Shown here: piece after piece, positions 1 through 6,807 of the stretch
Numbering within the stretch: the stretch's first letter is position 1
Layout of the letters: each line of letters begins with the position of its first letter
Source of the DNA: Acetobacteraceae bacterium
GTDB taxonomy: Bacteria > Pseudomonadota > Alphaproteobacteria > Acetobacterales > Acetobacteraceae
DNA: 64,000 nt
Assembly: GCA_022842185.1 (NCBI GenBank)
Contig: JALHQB010000016.1
Location: forward strand, 1-64,000
Direction: 5' to 3'
Program-made: the position numbers and the translations under genes
Notes under the pieces: generated by a model
Told to the model about the DNA's origin: nothing
What the model saw: the letters and a program-made list of their open reading frames with translations, nothing else
Database searches by the model: none

Positions 1-118
1 CAAATACCAAACACTTCCAAAACCGATTTTCTTGTCAAAGAACAATTCCAGACCAGCAGCGCATCACCCCTTGCGAGGCAATGCCTTCAGTCTGAAAGGA
101 ACCACCTCCTCGGCGGGG
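1..118 (-). ncRNA. 5' leader of an rRNA operon (16S outside the window)
   Basis: No protein gene fits the first 200 bases. Read on the minus strand they hold two sigma70-type promoters followed by a boxA antitermination element and then AT-richer sequence running off the left edge. That order (tandem promoters, boxA, structural RNA) is how rrn leaders are built. The 16S gene itself is not visible, so this is inferred from the signals. The alternative, a boxA in the 16S-23S spacer, is disfavoured because a protein gene lies immediately upstream. Confidence 0.55.
33..44 (-). promoter_or_regulatory. rrn boxA antitermination element
   Basis: The minus strand reads TGTTCTTTGACA, one or two changes from the E. 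coli boxA (TGCTCTTTAACA) and very close to boxA forms seen in other bacteria. In rRNA leaders this RNA element binds NusB/NusE and suppresses Rho termination. It lies about 75-85 nt downstream of the start site expected from the nearer promoter. Confidence 0.6.
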
Positions 119-123
119 GAGAG

Positions 124-152
124 AACTTACCGGGTCACCCCGGCCTCGTCAA
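124..152 (-). promoter_or_regulatory. rrn promoter P2 (TTGACG-17-TAAGTT)
   Basis: Minus strand: -35 TTGACG at 152-147, exactly 17 nt spacer, -10 TAAGTT at 129-124. Transcription would start near 117 and run left into the boxA. This is a near-consensus vegetative promoter in a stretch without coding sequence. Confidence 0.6.
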
Positions 153-178
153 CCCTCCGCATCAGCGGCGTGAGGGGG

Positions 179-207
179 CTTCTATGCCCCTCGACCAAAC
201 CGGTCAA
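179..207 (-). promoter_or_regulatory. rrn promoter P1 (TTGACC-17-TAGAAG)
   Basis: Minus strand: -35 TTGACC at 207-202, 17 nt spacer, -10 TAGAAG at 184-179. The -35 overlaps the stop codon of the epimerase gene (206-204), so the promoter sits directly behind that gene. It is the outer of two tandem promoters 55 bp apart. Confidence 0.5.
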
Positions 208-1175
208 CCCCCCTTTCGCCACGAAAGATACCATTTTGCGAATTGGGGTACGCCGCGCTCAACGGACGTACGCGGCTCATAGCCACAGACCGCACGGATT
301 GCCTCGATATCCGCGAATGTCTCCTGGACATCCGTCAGCGGTCGCGGCGTATCGACCACCACCGCGCGGCGGCCCAACGCCTCCTCAAGCACCTCCACGA
401 AGTGCCGCACTTCAACGCTGCGATGGTTTCCGATGTTCAGCAGCCGCGGCGCCGCGGCCGGCGCCGGGTGGTCCAGGCATCCCACCACCCCGGCCACGAT
501 GTCATCGACGAAGGTGAAGTCCCGCTTCAGCCGGCCGCCGTCATACAGCGGGAGGGGCGTCCCCTGCAGAATTGCCTCGGCGAACATCCACGGCGCCATG
601 TCTGGCCGTCCCCAGGGCCCATAGACCGTGAAGAATCGCAGTCCTGTCTGCGGTAGCCCGAACAGGTGGGCGTAGGATTCGCTGATCAACTCGCCGGATC
701 GCTTGGTCGCCGCGTACAGCGACACCGGGTGGTCCACGCGATCAGTCTCCGCGAATGGGAGTTCGCGGTTTCCCCCATAGACCGAGGAGGAGGACGCATA
801 GACCAGATGCTCGAGCCGTTTCAGCCGACGTGCCATTTCCAGCACGACCAGATGCCCCATCACGTTCGACTGGACGTACGCGTAGGGGTCGACCAGTGAA
901 TGGCGCACCCCCGGCTGGGCCGCGAGATGAACGATCCGCGTCACATCGGAGTGGCTCTCAGCCAACTCCATCATGGCATCCTTGTCCGCGACGTCCGCCA
1001 CGACGGGACGAAAGTCAGGCCAGGATTGGAGTCGCGCCAGCCGAGCCCTTTTTAGATCGACATCGTAATATGCATTCAGGTTATCGACACCGATCACCCG
1101 GTCCCCGCGCGACAGCAACGCTGCGGCGACATGCATGCCTATGAAACCGGCCGCACCGGTCAGCAGCACGGTCAT
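204..1175 (-). CDS. NAD-dependent nucleotide-sugar epimerase/dehydratase
   Basis: This is a 323-residue extended short-chain dehydrogenase with an N-terminal Rossmann nucleotide-binding motif TGAAGFIG (residues 6-13) and the catalytic triad Ser128-130 / Tyr154-x3-Lys158 (YAATK). The DNLNAYYDVDLKRARL stretch after the first beta-alpha-beta unit and the RFFTVYGPWGRPDMA segment are typical of UDP-glucuronate 4-epimerases, which make UDP-galacturonate for surface polysaccharides. The start codon overlaps the stop of the preceding isomerase gene by four bases (ATGA), so the two are co-translated. Substrate specificity is inferred from resemblance; another UDP-hexose epimerase is possible. Confidence 0.85.
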   Translation of the reverse strand: MTVLLTGAAGFIGMHVAAALLSRGDRVIGVDNLNAYYDVDLKRARLARLQSWPDFRPVVADVADKDAMMELAESHSDVTRIVHLAAQPGVRHSLVDPYAYVQSNVMGHLVVLEMARRLKRLEHLVYASSSSVYGGNRELPFAETDRVDHPVSLYAATKRSGELISESYAHLFGLPQTGLRFFTVYGPWGRPDMAPWMFAEAILQGTPLPLYDGGRLKRDFTFVDDIVAGVVGCLDHPAPAAAPRLLNIGNHRSVEVRHFVEVLEEALGRRAVVVDTPRPLTDVQETFADIEAIRAVCGYEPRTSVERGVPQFAKWYLSWRKGG

Positions 1176-1792
1176 GCGCGCACCAACCTATCCTCAAGCA
1201 ATTCCAGCACCGCATGTCCCAGCGCGATGTGCGCTTCCTGGATCCGCGCCGTCACATCGCTCGGGATGATCAGCGGGTGATCGCACAGCGCTCGCGCCGG
1301 CCCACCATCGCCACCAAGCAGGCCCACCGTGACAATCCCCATGGCGCGCGCCGTCTCCAGCGCACGCAGCACATTGGGCGATTTCCCGCTGGTGGTGATG
1401 CCGAACAGCACATCCCCTGCTCTCCCCAGCCCCGATAGTGGTCGCGCGAAGACTTCGTCAAAGCCGTAGTCATTGCCTCCGGCCGTCAATGCCGTCGGGT
1501 CCAACGTCAGCGCGATCGCGGGCCAGGACGGCCGTTCGACCGTCGATCGCAACCGCACGAGCCATTCCGTCGCCAGATGCTGGGCATCGGCCGCGCTGCC
1601 GCCATTGCCACAGAAGAACAGCTTGCCTCCGGCCCGCATCGAGCCTTCGCAGGCATCGACGACGCCGATCACGGCTGCCGCGGCCTCCACCGCCAGCCGG
1701 CGCCGCAATGCGGCCCCGTCCTCCATCAATGCCGCGAAGCGAGCGGTTTCCGTCACGACGGGGCCCGAGCGACCAACCATGCGATGATCCAT
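1172..1792 (-). CDS. gmhA: SIS-domain sugar-phosphate isomerase, phosphoheptose isomerase type
   Basis: The 206-residue protein is one SIS domain with FFCGNGGSAADAQHLATEW, the hallmark of D-sedoheptulose-7-phosphate isomerases, and the ITTSGKSPNVL phosphate-binding loop. GmhA converts sedoheptulose 7-phosphate to glycero-manno-heptose 7-phosphate, the first step of heptose synthesis for LPS or other glycans. I start it at ATG 1792 because GGGAGG lies 7 nt upstream; a GTG at 1810 is in frame but lacks this spacing. It is translationally coupled to the downstream epimerase, so the pair looks like the end of a surface-glycan cluster. A paralogue acting on another sugar cannot be excluded. Confidence 0.85.
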   Translation of the reverse strand: MDHRMVGRSGPVVTETARFAALMEDGAALRRRLAVEAAAAVIGVVDACEGSMRAGGKLFFCGNGGSAADAQHLATEWLVRLRSTVERPSWPAIALTLDPTALTAGGNDYGFDEVFARPLSGLGRAGDVLFGITTSGKSPNVLRALETARAMGIVTVGLLGGDGGPARALCDHPLIIPSDVTARIQEAHIALGHAVLELLEDRLVRA

Positions 1793-1865
1793 TCGACAGC
1801 CTCCCGGCACCGATCGTATTCCGATCAGGCCCTTCCACCGCAGATGACATGGCGGCCAGCCGCGC

Positions 1866-2540
1866 TCAAGCCTGGGTCACCGCGGCTTCGGCGAAGCCGG
1901 AACGGATCGCCTCGGCCAGCGTCTCCACGACCGGCCCGCCGTCATCGCCCGCCACCAGGACGATGGAGAAATCCGGCAAGGGCGGCATTCCATCCTCAGG
2001 CCCCAGGAAACGCAGCCCCTGCGGCAGCGGCCCGGGCAGGCCGATGGTCACGGCCAGCCCAGCCAATGCCGGCGCCAGCGTCCCCATCTGGGACGTGCTG
2101 GTATATGCGACGCGCCATGGGATCCCTGCCTCATCCAGGGCGCGTACCGCGGCCCTGTGCCAGACGCAGCTCGGCTGTGCGGTGGCGAGCGGGACGGGGG
2201 AGCGGCGATGGGTCGCGTGACCGGCCGAACCGATCCATCGCAACCCTGCGCGCCATAGCGGCTGGCCCACCATGCCCGCGCGCTCATTGCCGCCCGACAG
2301 TAGGGTCAAGTCGATCTCATCGCGCACCAGCCGAGCGACCAGTTCGTTGGACGGCGCGCACGTCACATCCACCTCGACGGCCGGATGCACCTCGGCGAAT
2401 CGGGCAAGGATGCCGGGCAGCCACCGCAGGGCGTAGTCATCGGGCGTGCCGAGGCGGACAGTCCCGGAGACCGCCGGCGTGCGGAACGTCGTGATGATCT
2501 CATCATGCATGGCGAGCAGGCGCCGTGCCCGCTCCAGCAG
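1866..2540 (-). pseudogene. LysR-family regulator, 5'-truncated (effector domain only)
   Basis: Residues from LLERARRLLAMHDE onward match the linker helix and complete periplasmic-binding-protein-like effector domain of LysR regulators (GTVRLGTPDDYALRWLPGILARF, then NELVARLVRDEIDLTLL). The roughly 60-residue winged helix-turn-helix that should precede it is absent. Upstream codons in this frame are antisense-like filler overlapping the 3' end of cysE, and there is no good start codon or ribosome site. The join falls between about 2540 and the cysE stop at 2584. It could not bind DNA as a LysR activator, so I read it as a deletion remnant; the effector domain itself contains no internal stop, so the loss may be recent. 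Confidence 0.75.
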
Positions 2541-2583
2541 CCCAGCGCCTCCCCAATGGCGGCTGGCATAAGTCGCTCCCAGT

Positions 2584-3237
2584 TCAGGGGGTCGTCTCGG
2601 GCAACCTCTCCAACTCCGCGATTCGCGCCCTGAGAGAAGCGAGCTCCGTCCGCATCGCGGCAAGCTGTTCACCGACGGGGTCGTCCTCGGGGTCTGTCAG
2701 ACCATAGCCGACGGTCGGGTCGGCACAGGGCGACCCTGCGGGCGGCCGCGCGGGGATCCCCACGACAGTACAATTCGCCGCCACATCCTTCGTCACGACG
2801 GCATTGGCGCCGATACGTGCCCCATCGCCGACCAGGATCGGCCCGAGTACCTGCGCCCCCGCGCCGATCGAGACGCGATTGCCGATCGTCGGGTGCCGCT
2901 TGCCCGGGCTGCCGGACAAGCCGCCAAGCGTAACGCCGTGATATATCAGTACATCATCCCCGATCTCGGCCGTCTCGCCAATCACCACCCCCATGCCGTG
3001 GTCGATGAACAGGCGCTGGCCGATCCGCGCACCCGGATGGATTTCGATGCCGGTCAGGAAGCGACCGATATGGGAGATGAAACGGGCCAGGCCATGCAGG
3101 CGGATCCGCCAGAGCGCATGCGCAAGGCGGTGCCAGACCACGGCATGCAGCCCGGCATAGCACAGGATCGCCTCCGGCCATGACGGCCGGGCCGGATCAC
3201 GGTTGCGGATGGCGCGGGCGAGATCGATCACTTCCAT
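2584..3237 (-). CDS. cysE: serine O-acetyltransferase
   Basis: This 217-residue protein makes O-acetylserine from serine and acetyl-CoA, the committed step of cysteine synthesis. It has an N-terminal helical part (residues 1-60) and a left-handed beta-helix of hexapeptide repeats ([16 protein letters not shown], then [24 protein letters not shown]), including the catalytic His-Gly region and the [20 protein letters not shown] strand. The C-terminus after GIPARPPAG is longer than usual, with a charged helix ending LERLPETTP. The cysteine synthase gene ends 21 nt upstream, so the two form an operon, matching their partnership in the cysteine synthase complex. Confidence 0.95.
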   Translation of the reverse strand: MEVIDLARAIRNRDPARPSWPEAILCYAGLHAVVWHRLAHALWRIRLHGLARFISHIGRFLTGIEIHPGARIGQRLFIDHGMGVVIGETAEIGDDVLIYHGVTLGGLSGSPGKRHPTIGNRVSIGAGAQVLGPILVGDGARIGANAVVTKDVAANCTVVGIPARPPAGSPCADPTVGYGLTDPEDDPVGEQLAAMRTELASLRARIAELERLPETTP

Positions 3238-3258
3238 GGATGCCCCCGGAGAACTGCG

Positions 3259-4281
3259 TCAGGCGAGCCAGGCCGGCACAGGCAGGCCCTTGCCGCGAAG
3301 GAATTCCGGATTGAACAACTTGGATTGGTAGCGGGCACCGCCGTCGCACAACAACGTGACCACCCGGTGCCCTGGCCCGAGCGCCTTGGCGACCTTGATG
3401 GCCGCCGCGACGTTCACGCCCGCCGAACCGCCGATCGAGATGCCTTCGTGGATCTGAAGGTCGAAGACCTGCTCCAGGGCTTCCTCGTCCGTCACCTGCA
3501 CCGCGTCGTCGATCAGTGCCCGGTCGGGTTCGAGGTTGCCCGGCACACGGGCGGCCTGGCCGATGCCTTCGGTGATGGAATTGCCCTCGGCCTTCAACGC
3601 CCCGGTCTTCACCCAGGAATACAGCGCGCTGCCCATCGGATCGGCGAGCACGATGCGCACCCCTGGCTTGCGGGCTTTCAGCGACCGAGCCACGCCGGCA
3701 AGCGACCCACCAGTTCCGCAGGAACATGTGAAGGCATCGACCTCGCCGCCGGTCTGGGTCCATATCTCCGGGCCGGTGGTCGCCTCATGGGCATCACGGT
3801 TTGCTGTATTGTCGAACTGGTTGGCATGGACGGCGCCCATCTCCTCCGCCAGGCGGCGGCTGAAATGGACGTAGTTGCCGGGGTCAGAATAAGGCTTTGC
3901 CGGGATCAGGCGCAGATCGGCGCCGATCATGCGCAGGAAGTCGATCTTCTCGCGGCTTTGCGTCTCCGGCACCACGATCACAGCGCGATAGCCGCGCGCA
4001 TTGGCCACCAGCGTGATACCGATGCCGGTGTTGCCGGCCGTGCCCTCCACGATTGTGCCGGGCTGGCCTGGGGTCAGCAGGCCGCGCTTTTCAGCGTCCA
4101 GGATGATGCCAAGTCCTGCGCGGTCCTTCACGGACCCGCCGGGGTTCATGAACTCCGCCTTGCCCAGGATCTCGCAGCCGGTCGCAGCGCTGGCCCGGCG
4201 CAGACGGATCAGCGGCGTATTGCCAACCGCACCCTCAAAACCATCCACGATGCCAGTGGCGGGGGGTGGGACTGCATCCAT
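3259..4281 (-). CDS. cysK: cysteine synthase A (O-acetylserine sulfhydrylase)
   Basis: The protein (340 residues) is a fold-type II PLP enzyme that joins O-acetylserine and sulfide to give cysteine. NPGGSVKDRAG contains the PLP lysine (Lys52), EGTAGNTGIG is the substrate loop, and CGTGGSLAGVARSLK is the phosphate-binding loop of PLP. I start at ATG 4281, with AAGGAA 9 nt upstream; a longer frame of 20 more codons has no ribosome site. The GTAGNT loop, rather than the commoner TSGNT, places it with a CysK subclass found in several Alphaproteobacteria. It lies directly upstream of cysE. Confidence 0.92.
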   Translation of the reverse strand: MDAVPPPATGIVDGFEGAVGNTPLIRLRRASAATGCEILGKAEFMNPGGSVKDRAGLGIILDAEKRGLLTPGQPGTIVEGTAGNTGIGITLVANARGYRAVIVVPETQSREKIDFLRMIGADLRLIPAKPYSDPGNYVHFSRRLAEEMGAVHANQFDNTANRDAHEATTGPEIWTQTGGEVDAFTCSCGTGGSLAGVARSLKARKPGVRIVLADPMGSALYSWVKTGALKAEGNSITEGIGQAARVPGNLEPDRALIDDAVQVTDEEALEQVFDLQIHEGISIGGSAGVNVAAAIKVAKALGPGHRVVTLLCDGGARYQSKLFNPEFLRGKGLPVPAWLA

Positions 4282-4299
4282 GACGCGACGTTCCTTGCG

Positions 4300-4310
4300 C
4301 TTTAATAAAG
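4300..4310. promoter_or_regulatory. short dyad upstream of cysK
   Basis: CTTTAATAAAG is a perfect 5+1+5 inverted repeat 19 bp upstream of the cysK start. It may be the -10 region (TATTAA on the minus strand) or a regulator site for the cysK-cysE operon. No clear -35 at proper spacing is visible. The rest of the 4282-4428 interval shows nothing else. Confidence 0.25.
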
Positions 4311-4428
4311 TGATGGTCGGGTGCCGAACCCGGTCGGGCAAGGGGCGGGATGCCGTTTCTCCCGAAGAGCTTATGAGCAGAATTCCTTGGCCCGTAGGCC
4401 GCCTTCAGGGCGAAATTCTCCACAACCC

Positions 4429-4467
4429 TTGACCTATGAGTGCCCGGCGCGAGAACATAAAGCGAAC
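4429..4467 (+). promoter_or_regulatory. LexA (SOS) operator and promoter of the imuA cassette
   Basis: GAAC-ATAAAGC-GAAC at 4453-4467 is an exact match to the alphaproteobacterial LexA box (GAAC-N7-GAAC). A -35 hexamer TTGACC lies at 4429-4434, 18 nt before the box, so bound LexA would cover the -10. This makes imuA-imuB-dnaE2 an SOS-induced operon, as in Caulobacter and Sinorhizobium. Confidence 0.85.
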
Positions 4468-4489
4468 ATCAGCGGCCCTCCCCCCGGCC

Positions 4490-5227
4490 ATGCCCGCCCC
4501 TCCGACGCCATCCTCATTCGACCGTCCAGCCCTGATCGCCGCGCTGCGCGCCCGCATCGCGCGCATGGAACGCGCCGGCGCGGCAGGCGCCCTGGCGGCA
4601 CGGGGAGAAGATGCCGTCCCCCTCGCCCCAGCCATCGATGCAGACCTGCCCTGGGGTGGCCTGCCGCGTGCTGCCCTGCATGAAATCCTGGCTGCCGACC
4701 CTGGTGCGGCCGCAGGCTTCGCGGCGCTGGTGCTGGCGCGCGCCGGTGGCACCATCCTGTGGATCGCACCGGAACCCGATGCCTGGCCGCCGGGCCTTGG
4801 CCGCTTCGGCCTTTCCCCCGCCCAGCTCGTGCTGGTGCGCGCGCCGCGCGGGCAGGATGCGCTATGGGCCATGGAGGAGACGCTGCGCTGCCCGGCTGTC
4901 GGCGCTGCCTTGCTGGTCACCGGTGAGCTCGACCTGACCGCCGCGCGGCGATTGCAACTCGCCGCCGAGGCTGGCGGCGTGCTGGGCCTGTTGCTGCGAT
5001 CGGACGATGATGGCGCCGCCCCGACCGCTGCCCTGACCCGTTGGCGGGTCGGCGCGGCGCCATCGGACAGCCAAGCCCCGCATGAGATCGGCGACCCGGC
5101 CTGGAACCTCGATCTGCTGCGCTGCCGCGGCGGCCGCCCGGCACGCTGGCGCGCCACCTGGCATGGCGACCAGCTCGTCACCGAGGATACCGTCCCGCGG
5201 ACGGTGCCTGTGCGGAGGCGCGCATGA
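4490..5227 (+). CDS. imuA: SOS mutagenesis protein ImuA
   Basis: A 245-residue RecA/SulA-like protein forming the first gene of the imuA-imuB-dnaE2 translesion cassette. The conserved core runs from DADLPWGGLPRAALHEI through the beta-strand GTILWIAPEPDAWPPGL and QLVLVRAPRGQDALWAMEETLRC. No complete Walker A is present, as is normal for ImuA. A start at 4436 would place the LexA operator inside the coding region and would start upstream of the likely transcript, so I choose the in-frame ATG at 4490. It overlaps imuB by four bases. ImuA is thought to recruit the cassette polymerase to RecA filaments. Confidence 0.9.
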   Translation: MPAPPTPSSFDRPALIAALRARIARMERAGAAGALAARGEDAVPLAPAIDADLPWGGLPRAALHEILAADPGAAAGFAALVLARAGGTILWIAPEPDAWPPGLGRFGLSPAQLVLVRAPRGQDALWAMEETLRCPAVGAALLVTGELDLTAARRLQLAAEAGGVLGLLLRSDDDGAAPTAALTRWRVGAAPSDSQAPHEIGDPAWNLDLLRCRGGRPARWRATWHGDQLVTEDTVPRTVPVRRRA

Positions 5228-6807
5228 GACACCGCTGCTGCCGTCCGCCACGCTTGGCGATGCCCTCCCTGTTTCCCGAAGCCGCCGACGAAGCGGTTGC
5301 CTCACCGCCGAAAGTCGCGCGAGCCGGGCCGCCTGGTCGTCGCTTCCTGGCGCTTGTCTTCCCGCGCCTGCCGGTCGAACGCCTCCGCTGCCCGGGCCCG
5401 GTCGCCGTCTGGGCCACGCAGGGGCCACGGCGAATTGTGACATCGCTCAGCGCCGAGGCCGAGGCCGCCGGGCTGGAGATCGGGCAAACGCTTGCCGATG
5501 CACAGGCAATCCTGCCAGGCATGACTCTGGTGCCACAGGATGCGGCTGGCGATGCAACCGCGTTGGAGCGGCTGGCACTGTGGGCGCTGCGTTTCACACC
5601 GCTGGTGGGCAGGGTGGGCGCGCATGGCCTGGTGCTCGACATCACCGGAACCGAGCACCTGTTCGGTGGCGAAGCCGCCCTGCTGCAGGAGGCGGTGTTG
5701 CCCCGGGTCACGCGGATGGGCCTTTCGGTGGTTGGCGCCGTGGCAAGTTCGGCCGGCACCGCCCTGGCACTGGTGCGCGCCGGATGGGGTGGCGTGGTGC
5801 CGCCGGGGCGCGAGGAAGCGACTGTCGCGCCGCTGCCGCTGATCGCATTGGACCTCGAGCCGCCGCTGGTCGCCGTGCTGCACGGCCTCGGCCTGCGGGA
5901 GGTGGGGAACGTCGTGGCTCAGCCGCGTCCGGCGTTGGTGCGGCGCTTCGGTGCCACCTTGGCGCAGGCGCTGGATGAGGCGCTGGGTCGCGCCACACGC
6001 CCGATAACGCCGATCCGACCGCCGCCGGAAATGGCCGTGGGGCGGGATTTCATCGAGCCGGTGGTAACCCGGGCGGGGATCGAGGCAGCGCTCGCGGCGC
6101 TCCTTGAAGATTTGTGCCGGGCCTTGCGTGAAGCCGGGCGGGGTGCCCGGCGGATGCTGCTGCGCGCATATCGCGCCGATGGTGACGTTCAGGACATCGC
6201 GATCGGCACCGGGCTGGCCACGCGCGATCCGCAGCACCTCGCCCGCCTGTTCCAGGAAAAGCTGGAGCAGCTTGCGCCGGATTGCGGCTTCGATCGCATC
6301 ACGCTGGAAGCGCCGCGCACGGACCCGCTGACCGGCACACAGGATACGCTGGGCATAACAGGTCGCGCGGAACGGCAGGAGGAACTGGCGCAGTTGCTCG
6401 ACCGGCTGGCGCAACGCCTGCCGGTATGGCGGCTGGCACCGCGGGCCAGCCATTGGCCGGAGCGGGCCATGGCACGGGTCAGTGCCTTCGATACGGTGGC
6501 CGTGCCGAAGGGCTGGGCGCCACGACCACGGCCTGTGCGCTTGCTGCGGCAGCCGCCCATTCTGCAGGTGCTGGCGCAGGTCCCCGATGGCCCACCGTTC
6601 CGGCTACGGCTCGGCCGTGCGTGGCATCGCGTGCTGCGCGCCGAGGAAGCCGAGCGGATCGAACCGGAATGGTGGCGCGACAGGCCGGACCGGCTGTCGC
6701 GCGACTATTATCGGGTGGAATTGGACACCGGCGTGCGGCTCTGGGTCTGCCGCGCCGGGCCGATGGGGCCGGACGCGCGCTGGGTGCTGCATGGGCATTT
6801 GCCGTGA
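5224..6807 (+). CDS. imuB: ImuB, inactive Y-family polymerase-like protein
   Basis: The 527-residue protein has the Y-family (DinB) layout: palm/fingers from FLALVFPRLPVERL, a little-finger region about residues 260-400, and a C-terminal tail ending in the DYYRVELDTGVRLWVCRAG block typical of ImuB. The palm motif that in active polymerases carries the catalytic Asp (usually DxD/SxDE) is replaced: LVFPRLPVERL lacks the first Asp, and LVLDITGTEHLFGGE is the ImuB version of the second. ImuB acts as the hub linking DnaE2, the beta clamp and ImuA. Its ATG overlaps the imuA stop (ATGA) and its own stop overlaps the dnaE2 GTG. A second in-frame ATG lies at 5260. Confidence 0.92.
   Translation: MRHRCCRPPRLAMPSLFPEAADEAVASPPKVARAGPPGRRFLALVFPRLPVERLRCPGPVAVWATQGPRRIVTSLSAEAEAAGLEIGQTLADAQAILPGMTLVPQDAAGDATALERLALWALRFTPLVGRVGAHGLVLDITGTEHLFGGEAALLQEAVLPRVTRMGLSVVGAVASSAGTALALVRAGWGGVVPPGREEATVAPLPLIALDLEPPLVAVLHGLGLREVGNVVAQPRPALVRRFGATLAQALDEALGRATRPITPIRPPPEMAVGRDFIEPVVTRAGIEAALAALLEDLCRALREAGRGARRMLLRAYRADGDVQDIAIGTGLATRDPQHLARLFQEKLEQLAPDCGFDRITLEAPRTDPLTGTQDTLGITGRAERQEELAQLLDRLAQRLPVWRLAPRASHWPERAMARVSAFDTVAVPKGWAPRPRPVRLLRQPPILQVLAQVPDGPPFRLRLGRAWHRVLRAEEAERIEPEWWRDRPDRLSRDYYRVELDTGVRLWVCRAGPMGPDARWVLHGHLP

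Noticed and set aside
102..110. Strong Shine-Dalgarno-like AGGAGGTGG on the minus strand
   Set aside because: No start codon or open frame follows at proper distance; it lies within the rrn leader.
32..517. Plus-strand frame at the left edge
   Set aside because: Low-complexity Pro/Arg-rich product lying over the rrn leader and antisense to the epimerase.
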